From JAHJCW01 sp965369995 (GTDB lineage: Bacteria; Fidelibacterota; Marinisomatia; Marinisomatales; JAHJCW01), in contig CBDURO010000001.1 of NCBI GenBank assembly GCA_965369995.1, positions 72,896 to 136,895 on the forward strand: a stretch of 64,000 bases of DNA, given 5' to 3'. The notes under the pieces are model-generated. The model saw only the letters and a program-made list of their open reading frames with translations. It ran no database searches and had not been told where the DNA came from. Each line of letters starts with the position of its first letter. Position 1 is the first letter of the stretch. The translations under genes were made by a program, and so were the position numbers. This document shows positions 17,243 to 26,428 of the stretch, piece after piece.

Positions 17243-17476
17243 TTATTTTAATTTATCTTCTATATAATCAACTACTGCTTTAACGGTTGTTAAAGTCTCG
17301 GCATCTTCATCTGGAATTTCTAAATCAAATTCTTCTTCCAACGTCATAATTAATTCAACTGTATCAAGAGAGTCAGCACCAAGATCATCAATGAAAGATG
17401 CTTCCGGTGTAATCTGAGATTCTTCAACTCCCAGTTTATCAATTATTGCTTCTTTAATTTTAGCAGCTGTGTTCAT
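17243..17476 (-). CDS. acpP: Acyl carrier protein
   Basis: A 77-residue acidic carrier that holds growing fatty acyl chains. Ser36 in GADSLDTVEL is the site for the 4'-phosphopantetheine arm. The length, four-helix pattern and high Glu/Asp content match AcpP. It sits between fabG (15 bases upstream) and fabF, the standard order, and it is the shared substrate for the enzymes encoded around it as well as for PlsX. Confidence 0.97.
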   Translation of the reverse strand: MNTAAKIKEAIIDKLGVEESQITPEASFIDDLGADSLDTVELIMTLEEEFDLEIPDEDAETLTTVKAVVDYIEDKLK

Positions 17477-17490
17477 TTTTACCTCATTAT

Positions 17491-18237
17491 TTATGACATG
17501 ACCATTCCACCATCCACGGTGAAAGTTTGCCCGGTGATGTACCCTGCTTCATCTGATGCTAAAAAACACACTGTTGCGGCAACATCTATTGCTTGGCCAA
17601 TACGACCTAACGGAATTTGCTCAATCAATGCATTTTTCATTTTTTCGGGTAACCGATTAGTCATGTCGGTTTCAATATATCCAGGGGCAATACAATTTGC
17701 GGTAATTCCCCTAGATGCTAATTCTTTTGCAGTAGCCTTAGTTAAACCAATTAGGCCAGCTTTGGAAGCAGCGTAATTAGCTTGTCCGGCATTTCCAATT
17801 AATCCAACTATCGATGAAATATTTATTATACGACCACTGCGCTGTTTCATCATATGTCTGGTAACCGCTTTAGTTCCGTTAAATGCGCCCTTTAAATTTG
17901 TATCAATAACAACGTTCCAATCTTCATCCGACATGCGCATTATTAAGTTGTCTTTTGTAACTCCGGCATTGTTTACAAGTATATCAACCGAACCAAATTT
18001 TTCAATAACAGATTTTGCAAGTTCTTGAAATATTTCTCCGTTAGATATATCGCAAGCCATTGCGATGGCTGTAAAACCCTGTTCATTAATACCTTTTGCT
18101 ACTTTCTCAACATCGGAAAGCGATCTGCTAACGCAAACTGTTTTAGCACCAACTTTAGCGATTTGCTCTGCAATAACTTTGCCAATGCCGCGGGAAGCGC
18201 CTGTTACAATCGCAACTTTATTTTCTAAATTATTCAT
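17491..18237 (-). CDS. fabG: 3-oxoacyl-ACP reductase
   Basis: NADPH-dependent reduction of 3-oxoacyl-ACP. This 248-residue short-chain dehydrogenase has TGASRGIG at 12-19, NNAG at 89-92 and the catalytic Ser142, Tyr155 and Lys159 (YAASK), and ends with TGQTFTVDGGM as FabG proteins do. Its start overlaps the end of fabD by eight bases. It lies fifth in the yceD-rpmF-plsX-fabH-fabD-fabG-acpP-fabF-rnc run. Confidence 0.96.
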   Translation of the reverse strand: MNNLENKVAIVTGASRGIGKVIAEQIAKVGAKTVCVSRSLSDVEKVAKGINEQGFTAIAMACDISNGEIFQELAKSVIEKFGSVDILVNNAGVTKDNLIMRMSDEDWNVVIDTNLKGAFNGTKAVTRHMMKQRSGRIINISSIVGLIGNAGQANYAASKAGLIGLTKATAKELASRGITANCIAPGYIETDMTNRLPEKMKNALIEQIPLGRIGQAIDVAATVCFLASDEAGYITGQTFTVDGGMVMS

Positions 18238-19153
18238 TAATATAAGAATTTACATCATTATTTGTTTCAATACCTGATGAATTAATATTTCTATCGATTC
18301 GTTTTGTTAATCCCTGCAAAACTCGGCCCGGACCTACTTCTACAAAGTTTGTAACACCGTCATTAATCATATTTAATATTGAAACCTGCCAAAGAATAGC
18401 ATTTTCCAATTGTTGAATTAATCTTTCTCGGATTTCCTCAGATTTTATTACAGGTTTTGCAGTAACATTAGAATAGATCGGAAAATTTGCATCAGATATT
18501 TCAATTGAATTTAGCTTATTTGTTAATGCTTCTTTCGCATTTGACATTAGCGGTGAATGAAATGCGCCACTCACGTTTAACTCTATTACTTTTCTTGCTC
18601 CTGCTTCTTTTGCAAGATTCATTGCATAATTTACCGCTTTAACTTCTCCTGAAATTACAATTTGTCCCGGTGCATTAAAATTTGCGGGTACAACAATTCC
18701 TTTTTCATTACTCTTTCCGCAAATTTCTTCAATTTTATCTTTATCTAATCCAATGATGGCAGCCATAGTACTATTCATAATTTCACCGGCTTGTTGCATA
18801 CTTTCAGCACGAAGTTTTACTAGATGTAATCCTGTTTCAAAAGAAAAAGCACCACTTATAGTCAAAGCTGAATATTCTCCTAAGCTATGACCGGCGGCTG
18901 CAATAGGAATTATATTTTTTTGTAAGAGTATCTCCCCTAATATTACACTCACTAGGTATATGGCAGGTTGGGTGAATTGTGTCTGTCTTAGAATTTCATC
19001 TGGGCCGTTAAATATGATATCTTTCAGGTCTAATCCCATTATATTATTGGCTAAATCAAAATACTTTTTACCTAAATCTGTATCATGATATAAGTCAAGC
19101 CCCATACCAACTTTTTGGGATGCTTGTCCTGGAAATAAAAAGGCGGTTTTCAT
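18230..19153 (-). CDS. fabD: Malonyl-CoA:ACP transacylase
   Basis: Loads malonyl groups from CoA onto ACP. In the 307-residue protein GQASQKVGMG (9-18) starts the domain, Ser90 in GHSLGEYSA is the nucleophile, and GAFHSPLM near residue 196 holds the catalytic His. The gene is tightly packed: one base from fabH and an eight-base overlap with fabG. Confidence 0.96.
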   Translation of the reverse strand: MKTAFLFPGQASQKVGMGLDLYHDTDLGKKYFDLANNIMGLDLKDIIFNGPDEILRQTQFTQPAIYLVSVILGEILLQKNIIPIAAAGHSLGEYSALTISGAFSFETGLHLVKLRAESMQQAGEIMNSTMAAIIGLDKDKIEEICGKSNEKGIVVPANFNAPGQIVISGEVKAVNYAMNLAKEAGARKVIELNVSGAFHSPLMSNAKEALTNKLNSIEISDANFPIYSNVTAKPVIKSEEIRERLIQQLENAILWQVSILNMINDGVTNFVEVGPGRVLQGLTKRIDRNINSSGIETNNDVNSYINE

Positions 19154-19154
19154 A

Positions 19155-20138
19155 TTAATTTCCCCATCTAATCAATATAGAACCCCATGTGAAACCTGCT
19201 CCAAATGATGATGTTAATACTAAATCTCCGTTCTTAATGAGTCCATTTGATACTGCTTCGTCCATACCAATTGGAATCGTTGCGTCAGTTGTATTACCAT
19301 ATTTATCAATATTAATTAAAACGCGTTCCTTAGGGATTCGGCATCGTTTTGCAGCAGCATCAATAATTCGTTTATTAGCCTGATGTGGGATGAATAGTTT
19401 AACGTCATCACCGGTAAAATTATTCTTTTTCAGAATGTCGGAACTAATGTCAGCCATTCCTTTAACGGCAAATTTAAAAACGGTTTTTCCGTCTTGACGT
19501 ACATAATGCATTTTTTTCTTAATAGTATCAGCTGAAGCCGGATGCAAACTGCCACCGCCCGGCATTATAAGAGACTCACCACCTGATCCATCGATCCTCA
19601 ATAGTGAATCAATGATACCATTATTATTTTTAGATGGTTCAAGTAATACACCGCCGGCGCCGTCCCCAAATAAAACGCAAGTATTTCTATCAGTGAAATC
19701 AATAATTGAACTCATTGCATCCACACCGATGACAATAACCTTTTTATAATTACCTGATTCTATAAATTTTGCACCAGTCTCCAGGGCATATAAAAATCCG
19801 GTACACGCACCGGAGAGATCAAATCCCCAACAATTTTGAGCATCCAAATTATGTTGTACACGGGCAGCAGTTGATGGCAAAAATGTATCAGGTGTTATGG
19901 TAGCAATAATTATTAAGTCTATTTCATTTTTATTAGTATTAGACCGTTCCAATAGAATTTTTGCGACTTCGGTTGCCATATACGCAGAAGCTTGACCTTC
20001 AGATACTAAACGACGAGTCTCAATTCCTGTTCGTGTCCTGATCCACTCATCGGTTGTATCAACCATTTTCTCCAAATCAAAATTAGATAAAACTCGCTCT
20101 GGAAGATATTTAGCTGTTGTTGTTATCGCTACTTTCAT
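19155..20138 (-). CDS. fabH: 3-oxoacyl-ACP synthase III
   Basis: Starts fatty acid chains by condensing an acyl-CoA with malonyl-ACP. A 327-residue thiolase-fold protein: Cys112 in LSGACTGFLYAL, His in FIPHQANKRI and Asn in KYGNTTDATI form the FabH triad. The start overlaps plsX by four bases. Whether it prefers acetyl-CoA or branched primers is not visible from motifs. Confidence 0.96.
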   Translation of the reverse strand: MKVAITTTAKYLPERVLSNFDLEKMVDTTDEWIRTRTGIETRRLVSEGQASAYMATEVAKILLERSNTNKNEIDLIIIATITPDTFLPSTAARVQHNLDAQNCWGFDLSGACTGFLYALETGAKFIESGNYKKVIVIGVDAMSSIIDFTDRNTCVLFGDGAGGVLLEPSKNNNGIIDSLLRIDGSGGESLIMPGGGSLHPASADTIKKKMHYVRQDGKTVFKFAVKGMADISSDILKKNNFTGDDVKLFIPHQANKRIIDAAAKRCRIPKERVLINIDKYGNTTDATIPIGMDEAVSNGLIKNGDLVLTSSFGAGFTWGSILIRWGN

Positions 20139-21139
20139 TTGTATGCTTCTAAGTGGGCAGCCAATTCGGTTTTTGTATATTCGATTAATTTATTATCGAT
20201 ACTCTTTCTTGCTAATAATATAGAGTTTAAAAAGGATTTTGGACCGGAACTTCCATGACAGACTATTGCAATTCCGTTCACTCCCAAGAGAGGAGTTCCA
20301 CCATGTTCCTCGTAATCATATTTTTTCTTGATATTATTAAATATTGGTCTAATAAGCAATCCACCGAGTTTATAACGTAAGCTACTTCCTATACCGGATT
20401 TGATAGAATTATAAAATACATTCATCCAACCCTCACCAAACTTGAGAATTGTATTTCCAACAAATCCATCGCAGATTAATACATTTGCTTCGCCATCAAG
20501 AAGATGTCTTCCCTCAACGTTACCATAAAAGTTTGGAAGCTCTTTTTTTAATAATTGGTATGCTTTTTTATATAGTTCGCTGCCTTTTGTTGATTCTTCA
20601 CCTATATTGATTAAACCAATTTTCGGATTCTTTTGTTTTTCAACAAATTCCAAATAATGTGAAGCCATAATGGCAAATTGTAGTAAATGTTCAGGTTTAG
20701 CATCGGGATTAGCGCCGACATCGCAGATCACTTTCCCACCGGTTTCCGATGGAATATAAGCAGCAAGAGCTGGTCTTTTTACGTTTGGTATACGACCAAG
20801 TAAAAGAGTTGCAGCGGTCATAACCGCTCCGGTATGTCCGGCACTGATAAACCCATCGGCCTTACCGTCTTTTAATAACCGAATACCTTGAACAATTGGG
20901 GAATCAGATTTTTTTTTAATTACTGTCAATCCCGAATCGTGCATTTCGACAGTTTGAGTAGTATGATGAATAGAAATTCGATCGGGAATACTACCGCTAA
21001 ATTCTTCAGTGATAGCATTTTTATCACCGATTAGTATTAAATGTACGTCAACCGGTGTAATAGTTAATGCTTTCAATGCGCCTTGAACAGCAGCATTTGG
21101 CGCATTATCGCCACCCATGGCGTCTAAAACAAATTTCAT
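20135..21139 (-). CDS. plsX: Phosphate acyltransferase
   Basis: Converts acyl-ACP to acyl-phosphate, the donor for glycerol-3-phosphate acylation by PlsY. The 334-residue protein begins with LDAMGGDNAP, the family hallmark, and contains SAGHTGAVM and GANPDAKPEHL further on. It lies between rpmF and fabH, the usual arrangement, tying phospholipid synthesis to fatty acid synthesis in one transcript. Confidence 0.96.
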   Translation of the reverse strand: MKFVLDAMGGDNAPNAAVQGALKALTITPVDVHLILIGDKNAITEEFSGSIPDRISIHHTTQTVEMHDSGLTVIKKKSDSPIVQGIRLLKDGKADGFISAGHTGAVMTAATLLLGRIPNVKRPALAAYIPSETGGKVICDVGANPDAKPEHLLQFAIMASHYLEFVEKQKNPKIGLINIGEESTKGSELYKKAYQLLKKELPNFYGNVEGRHLLDGEANVLICDGFVGNTILKFGEGWMNVFYNSIKSGIGSSLRYKLGGLLIRPIFNNIKKKYDYEEHGGTPLLGVNGIAIVCHGSSGPKSFLNSILLARKSIDNKLIEYTKTELAAHLEAYK

Positions 21140-21148
21140 AGAATAGAG

Positions 21149-21328
21149 TTATTCAGCAGCAGAAATAACTGGTCGTCCTCTATAATAACCGCAATTAGGA
21201 CATGCATGATGCGGCATCTTGGTATCACTACATTGTGGACATGTCATATATGAAACATGTTGTGTTTTATAATGAGTGCGACGTTTACGTCCGCGTGCTT
21301 TTGATTGCCTAGTTTTTGGTAGTGCCAT
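21149..21328 (-). CDS. rpmF: 50S ribosomal protein L32
   Basis: A 59-residue ribosomal protein starting MALPKTRQSKARGRKRR, followed by a zinc ribbon with the pairs CPQC and CPNC. The length, basic start and four-Cys ribbon are diagnostic. The ATG at 21328 follows GGAG. It lies 21 bases after the yceD stop and 9 bases before plsX, the widely kept yceD-rpmF-plsX order. The zinc-binding form suggests no zinc-independent paralogue is needed here; none is in the window. Confidence 0.95.
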   Translation of the reverse strand: MALPKTRQSKARGRKRRTHYKTQHVSYMTCPQCSDTKMPHHACPNCGYYRGRPVISAAE

Positions 21329-21349
21329 TTTATCTCCAAATATTTTTGG

Positions 21350-21850
21350 CTAATTGCCTTTTAAATTTTTTAATACTTCCCAGGGACTATCTTTTACTTC
21401 AATGGAACACCCGCAGTTTCCTTCATTTAAATTTGTACCACAATTGAGACAAAGACCTTTGCAATCCTCTCTACAAATACTCTTCATTTGTTTTTCTAAG
21501 AAGATAAGTTCCCGGAATAATGAGTTTAAATCAATTTCATTATCATCTTGAGAAAAGTGTAGTACATCGTCAGAATCATCTTGTAATAATTCATCATAAT
21601 CAGTTAACCAAAAATTAAAATCAGTAGTTCTTAAATCGTGAAAATTAGTTAAACACTTGTCACAAGTTTGTTCAAACGGAATTTTTAAGGTACCACTGAC
21701 ATGATAACCATTTGAACTCCGTTCAGCAGATAATTCACATTTTATCGTATCTTTATAAAAATTCAATTCATCTGAAAGAAATTGATTTGTATCAATATCA
21801 AATAACTTTTTGCTTAATCCTTTATCTAATTCAGTACGATAAAGCTTCAT
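21350..21850 (-). CDS. yceD: YceD/DUF177 family protein
   Basis: A 166-residue protein of the YceD (DUF177) family, which in bacteria lies just before rpmF and has been linked to 23S rRNA accumulation. CDKC at about residue 63 and CREDCKGLC...CGTNL...CGC near the C-terminus are the conserved Cys clusters, probably a metal site. It is the first gene of the run that goes on through rnc. The 58-base gap upstream faces the end of the DUF/membrane gene with no shared promoter seen. Confidence 0.88.
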   Translation of the reverse strand: MKLYRTELDKGLSKKLFDIDTNQFLSDELNFYKDTIKCELSAERSSNGYHVSGTLKIPFEQTCDKCLTNFHDLRTTDFNFWLTDYDELLQDDSDDVLHFSQDDNEIDLNSLFRELIFLEKQMKSICREDCKGLCLNCGTNLNEGNCGCSIEVKDSPWEVLKNLKGN

Positions 21851-21908
21851 ATTTTGGCTGCAAAAGTAAGGATTTAATAAAGTTTATACAAGTTTAAATA
21901 GGAGAAAT

Positions 21909-23084
21909 CTAATCAGTAGAATCTTCTTTTGCTTTTTCACTGGCATCATCAATATTTTGGTCAGATTCATCGTCAGAAATATCGTCTTCATCACTGCGAT
22001 ACAATAGGTTCTCATCATTAGATTTTTTCTTAAATATTATAAATATAATTGTCTCACCAACAGATAAGATTGATAAACCATAAGAAACTATTGACATGAA
22101 AAGAATAAACAGAATTATTGCAACTATTGTACCTGCAATATATTCGGTACTTGATAATGCAGCTCCATCTTGCAATGATAGTAATGTTTGTTGATTTACT
22201 ATATCACAATGCAAGGCAGAAGACTGTGTAAAATTGCAAAAACCAAGTTGAGGATTTACTAGGTCAGTTGCCCATCCAACTATATTATGAAGTTTTGTAC
22301 CCATTAACCAATCTGCACCAAATATTATATTTATCAAATTATATCCCGCAAACCAGAACCATTTGAAAATTGTAATTCCAATTACTACAATTGGCAACAG
22401 TATTAGATGATATAATACTAATCGCCATGGTTGTGACCAAGTAACAGAATAACTTTGGAAAACAGTTCCCATTGTATCTTCTTCTAATGTCGCAACAATT
22501 GCAGGACTATATATAAGCGATGTGATAAACACAATTAGAGTATATACAGTAAATACCGAACCAAAGAAATATAGAATATAAAATAATGCAAATAGAATTT
22601 CACCGACAAATGGAATTTTTCCTATCAACGCAAAGATGATTGCTCCAACACCAAAAAATATTGCAATAAGCAGTATTGTTACCCAGCTTAATATAATCGG
22701 ATACAGATGATTTTTAACAAATTTTCTCGCGTCAGCAACTGAATAAAAATCATTTCCTTTTAATTGTTTGTAGGTTATTCTCGAAACTGCGGTACATGCA
22801 AAAAATATTGAGATCACCCAAATTGCTACACCAAACCAATATATTAAATAAGATATAAGTGAAATATTTTCCGCACAATATATACAAGGATATAATCCAA
22901 ATTTATTTACTGCATCGGAAAAATCAGCGCCTCCCAATATGAAGGCGACATATGAGAAAATCCAATATACCGCGAAGCCAAATAGATTAGCTTTTAAAAA
23001 TAACCAAATCTTTTTTCCACTGAGTGCTAATCGTAGAGAACGGAAAATATCTCTAACGTCAAAATATAATTTCATAGGTTCCAT
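21909..23084 (-). CDS. Multi-pass membrane protein of unknown function, acidic C-terminal tail
   Basis: A 391-residue protein with about seven hydrophobic segments and a ~40-residue C-terminal tail very rich in Asp, Glu and Ser. Four Cys fall in two extracytoplasmic-looking loops (YPCIYCAEN and GFCNF...LHCDI), so disulfides are possible. No family is recognised with confidence; the layout recalls uncharacterised exporter-like or DUF4013-type proteins. The start ATG 23084 follows GAGGT by seven bases. It lies 17 bases after a SPOR lipoprotein gene and is likely cotranscribed with it, which points to an envelope role. Confidence 0.7.
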   Translation of the reverse strand: MEPMKLYFDVRDIFRSLRLALSGKKIWLFLKANLFGFAVYWIFSYVAFILGGADFSDAVNKFGLYPCIYCAENISLISYLIYWFGVAIWVISIFFACTAVSRITYKQLKGNDFYSVADARKFVKNHLYPIILSWVTILLIAIFFGVGAIIFALIGKIPFVGEILFALFYILYFFGSVFTVYTLIVFITSLIYSPAIVATLEEDTMGTVFQSYSVTWSQPWRLVLYHLILLPIVVIGITIFKWFWFAGYNLINIIFGADWLMGTKLHNIVGWATDLVNPQLGFCNFTQSSALHCDIVNQQTLLSLQDGAALSSTEYIAGTIVAIILFILFMSIVSYGLSILSVGETIIFIIFKKKSNDENLLYRSDEDDISDDESDQNIDDASEKAKEDSTD

Positions 23085-23101
23085 AATTGTTACCTCAGTA
23101 T

Positions 23102-23878
23102 TTATTTTTGATATTGTGTAATCCAGGTTGGTAAACCTTGGTCATTCTTAATCTTATCGGCTGCTTGCAAAGCATCATCACGAGTTGCGAATTTACCGAT
23201 TCTTATACGATATAGGATTTGATTGGACGCTGTTGTATGTTCCTGATAATATGCATCATATCCTGCTTCGATCAACCCATTTACAATCTGTGTAGCAACG
23301 TCTATTTTCTTTTCAGCAGCAACTTGTATCGTAAAATTCGCTTCATCAATAGAAGTTGGTTGTGTTACCGTAGTAACCGGTTTTTCTTCAGTTATAACTT
23401 TTTCCTGAGTTGATACTGTGCTGCTCGATTTACTGATAACTTCATCAGCTTCTTTACTTTGTACTGTACTTCCAATATCTTCTACGACAGGTGCTCCCTC
23501 AACAGTCTCGTTTAGCCAATCATCTCTAGATTGCTGTTGTGCTGTAACTTCGGGAGTCGTTTCAATTATATCATAATTATAGATGAGTGCGCCTAATTTA
23601 TCGTTGTATTTCCAAACTGTAACTTGGATAGTAAAATGTCCTGTTACGTCTGGTACAAAAATAGCTTGAGATTTATTTTCCGAAAATTGAATATCAGATA
23701 ACATAAGTTCACTAGTTTCAGGCAAATCTGTAATTTTCCAAATATAGTCAAATGTACCAACTTCATTAGGTATATCTGCCTTAAGTACAAATTGCTGTCC
23801 AACAACTCCTGTTTCGGAATCTTGCTGACAACTAAAAAGTATAATAATAATAAATCCTAATCCTAATAATCTATTCAT
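23102..23878 (-). CDS. SPOR-domain lipoprotein
   Basis: A 258-residue exported protein. The first ~16 residues form a hydrophobic signal ending in the lipobox LFSC, so it should be lipid-anchored at Cys17. Residues ~30-105 look like an Ig/PKD-type fold (VGTFDYIWKITDLP...GHFTIQVTVWKY). After a Thr/Ser/Glu-rich linker, the last ~75 residues (FTIQVAAEKK ... YRIRIGKF ... ITQYQK) are a SPOR domain, which binds peptidoglycan lacking stem peptides at division sites. This fits a cell-envelope or division role. Confidence 0.82.
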   Translation of the reverse strand: MNRLLGLGFIIIILFSCQQDSETGVVGQQFVLKADIPNEVGTFDYIWKITDLPETSELMLSDIQFSENKSQAIFVPDVTGHFTIQVTVWKYNDKLGALIYNYDIIETTPEVTAQQQSRDDWLNETVEGAPVVEDIGSTVQSKEADEVISKSSSTVSTQEKVITEEKPVTTVTQPTSIDEANFTIQVAAEKKIDVATQIVNGLIEAGYDAYYQEHTTASNQILYRIRIGKFATRDDALQAADKIKNDQGLPTWITQYQK

Positions 23879-23950
23879 ATCACTATCCTATTAATTATTT
23901 TTTGTGACTTATGTACTAAATTTGACGCTCAATTGTGAAAAAAACAATAT

Positions 23951-24376
23951 CTATTGACAGGAAATCAAATCAACTTCCGAAAAGAAAAATCCGATCTCAA
24001 ATGCTGCATTTTCATCACTATCAGAGCCGTGTACGGCGTTTTCGCCAAGACTTGTTGCATAAAATTTACGGATTGTTCCGTCATTAGCATCGGCTGGATT
24101 AGTTGCACCAATAGTTTTACGCCATTCTTCGACTGCATTTTCTTTTTCTAAAGCTAAAATCCAACAAGGACCGGAAGACATAAAATTAGTTAATTCTTCG
24201 AAGAATGGTTTTCCTTTATGTACAGCATAAAATCCTTTTGCTTGAGTAAGGGTCATGTGTGTTAATCGTGCTGATAAAATTTTAAATCCGGATTTTATAA
24301 TTTGATCAATTATTTTTCCGGAATAATTATTTTTTACCGCATCAGGTTTAATTATCGCAAATGTTCTGTTTGTCAT
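23951..24376 (-). CDS. ndk: Nucleoside diphosphate kinase
   Basis: Transfers phosphate between nucleoside di- and triphosphates. The 141-residue sequence opens with RTFAIIKPDAV, and His116 in AVHGSDS is the phosphorylated residue. It lies eight bases after sucD. The pairing with succinyl-CoA synthetase is functionally sensible because SucCD may make GTP or ATP and Ndk spreads it among nucleotides; physical association of the two is known elsewhere. Confidence 0.96.
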   Translation of the reverse strand: MTNRTFAIIKPDAVKNNYSGKIIDQIIKSGFKILSARLTHMTLTQAKGFYAVHKGKPFFEELTNFMSSGPCWILALEKENAVEEWRKTIGATNPADANDGTIRKFYATSLGENAVHGSDSDENAAFEIGFFFSEVDLISCQ

Positions 24377-24384
24377 TATTTTCT

Positions 24385-25257
24385 CTATTTAATTAAGCTT
24401 TTCATTTTGATACCAATTTCAGCAGGATTTTCTACAACTAAAATATTGGCAGCTTTAAGAGCTTCCATTTTATCTTGTGCAGTGCCTTTTCCTCCGGCGA
24501 TTATTGCACCGGCGTGTCCCATACGTCTTCCAGTTGGCGCCGTTCTTCCGGCGATGAAAGCAACAATTGGCTTAGTGAAATTATTATCAATTACCCATTG
24601 TGCTGCATCTTCTTCGTCTGTTCCGCCGATTTCGCCGATTAGCACGATACCATCGGTTTCGTTGTCTTTAGCGAAAAGAGCTAAAGCATCAACGAAATTG
24701 GTTCCGTTTATCGGATCACCGCCGATACCGATTGATGTAGATTGCCCCATTCCATTATTACTTATTTGATGTACCGCCTCATAAGTCAATGTTCCCGATC
24801 TAGATATAATTCCGATCTTTCCCGGTTTATGGATAAAGCCGGGCATAATACCAATTTTTGCTTTCCCCGGTGAAATAACACCCGGGCAATTCGGTCCAAC
24901 TAATCTCGTCTTTTTGTTCTTTAAGAATTCATTGACAGTCACCATGTCTTTTATTGGGATACCCTCAGTGATACAAATAACCAAATTAAGTTCAGCTGCG
25001 ACTGCTTCCATGATCGCATCAGCGGCAAATGCCGGCGGAACAAATATAACCGATGTATTTGCATCGGTAGCTAATTTTGCCTCGGTTACTGTGTTAAAAA
25101 CAGGAATATTATGATGAGTCTGCCCGCCTTTACCAGGAGTGACACCGGCAACAACTTTAGTTCCGTATTCAATCATTTGGCTGCTGTGGAAAGATCCTTC
25201 CTGACCGGTAAATCCTTGTACGATTAGCCTTGTATCGTTACCTACTAAAATACTCAT
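24385..25257 (-). CDS. sucD: Succinyl-CoA synthetase alpha subunit
   Basis: With SucC converts succinyl-CoA to succinate while making a nucleoside triphosphate. The CoA-binding loop GFTGQEGSFH (15-24) and the phosphohistidine His248 in RRMGHAGAI are clear. Its start shares one base with the sucC stop. Length 290 is standard. Confidence 0.97.
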   Translation of the reverse strand: MSILVGNDTRLIVQGFTGQEGSFHSSQMIEYGTKVVAGVTPGKGGQTHHNIPVFNTVTEAKLATDANTSVIFVPPAFAADAIMEAVAAELNLVICITEGIPIKDMVTVNEFLKNKKTRLVGPNCPGVISPGKAKIGIMPGFIHKPGKIGIISRSGTLTYEAVHQISNNGMGQSTSIGIGGDPINGTNFVDALALFAKDNETDGIVLIGEIGGTDEEDAAQWVIDNNFTKPIVAFIAGRTAPTGRRMGHAGAIIAGGKGTAQDKMEALKAANILVVENPAEIGIKMKSLIK

Positions 25258-26426
25258 TATTTTACCTCCTGCGCAGCTTTTACAGCTTTTTCAGCAACAT
25301 CCTCAAAACTATTTGCTACAATGAATTCCAAAGTTGAATTATTTAACAAACTTGCAGCTTCTTTAGCATTGGTTCCTTCTAACCGTACCACCACCGGAAT
25401 ATTTACTGCGACGGATTCCATCACATCAATCACACCTTGAGCTACGCGATTGCAACGTACAATTCCACCGAATATATTAATTAATATTGATTTAACATTT
25501 GGATCGGATAAAATTATTTTAAATCCATTGGCAACAGTTTCAGCATTAGCAATACCACCTACATCAAGAAAATTAGCGGGTTCGCCGCCATATAATTTAA
25601 TAATATCCATAGTTGCCATCGCTAAGCCCGCACCGTTTACCATGCAACCGACATTTCCATCTAATTTGATATAATTTAACTGATATTTTCCTGCTTCAAC
25701 TTCTGCGGGATCTTCTTCAGCAATGTCACGTAAATCCGCCAATTCCTTATGACGGAATAAGCCATTGTCATCAAAGTTAATTTTGGCATCCAAAGCGATT
25801 ACATTATTATCCTTGGTTACAACTAACGGATTGATCTCAATTAGTGAACAATCTTTTTCAACAAACACTTTCCAAAGCGCATTTAATATTTTTATGCCGT
25901 TTTTTACTTGAGCGCCTTTTAATCCCAAACCAAATGCTAAATTCCTTAATTGATAACTCTGTAAACCAACACTTGGATCAATCCATTCTTTAATAATTTT
26001 ATCAGGTGTCTCTGCAGCGACTTTTTCAATCTCCATTCCGCCTTCGGTGGAAACTATAAAGGCGTATTTTCGACTTTCTCGATCAAGTACGATTCCAGCA
26101 TAAAGTTCTCGATCAATATCAATTCCTTGTTCAATTAATAGGCGTTGTACTTCTTTGCCTTCCGGTCCGGTTTGGTGTGTAACTAAATTCATTCCCAATA
26201 TTTCATTCGCTAAACGCTCAACTTCATCGTGGCTATGAGCAAGTTTTACACCGCCGCCCTTTCCACGTCCGCCAGCATGAATTTGCGCTTTTACGATAGC
26301 TAGCTTAGAATTTAATTTATCATAAACTTTAACTGCTTCACCAACGGAAAAAGCAGGGAATCCATCAGGAACGGCTACACCGTATTCCCGCAATATTGCT
26401 TTTCCTTGATATTCATGAATTTTCAT
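25257..26426 (-). CDS. sucC: Succinyl-CoA synthetase beta subunit
   Basis: ATP-grasp subunit of succinyl-CoA synthetase, 389 residues. It opens MKIHEYQGKAILREYGV as SucC proteins do; KAQIHAGGRGKGGGVK (46-61) is the nucleotide loop and INIFGGIVRCN near residue 320 the C-terminal signature. It follows arcC by two bases, so sucCD are read with carbamate kinase and the cPGS-like gene, an uncommon setting for citrate cycle genes. Confidence 0.97.
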   Translation of the reverse strand: MKIHEYQGKAILREYGVAVPDGFPAFSVGEAVKVYDKLNSKLAIVKAQIHAGGRGKGGGVKLAHSHDEVERLANEILGMNLVTHQTGPEGKEVQRLLIEQGIDIDRELYAGIVLDRESRKYAFIVSTEGGMEIEKVAAETPDKIIKEWIDPSVGLQSYQLRNLAFGLGLKGAQVKNGIKILNALWKVFVEKDCSLIEINPLVVTKDNNVIALDAKINFDDNGLFRHKELADLRDIAEEDPAEVEAGKYQLNYIKLDGNVGCMVNGAGLAMATMDIIKLYGGEPANFLDVGGIANAETVANGFKIILSDPNVKSILINIFGGIVRCNRVAQGVIDVMESVAVNIPVVVRLEGTNAKEAASLLNNSTLEFIVANSFEDVAEKAVKAAQEVK

Positions 26427-26428
26427 TT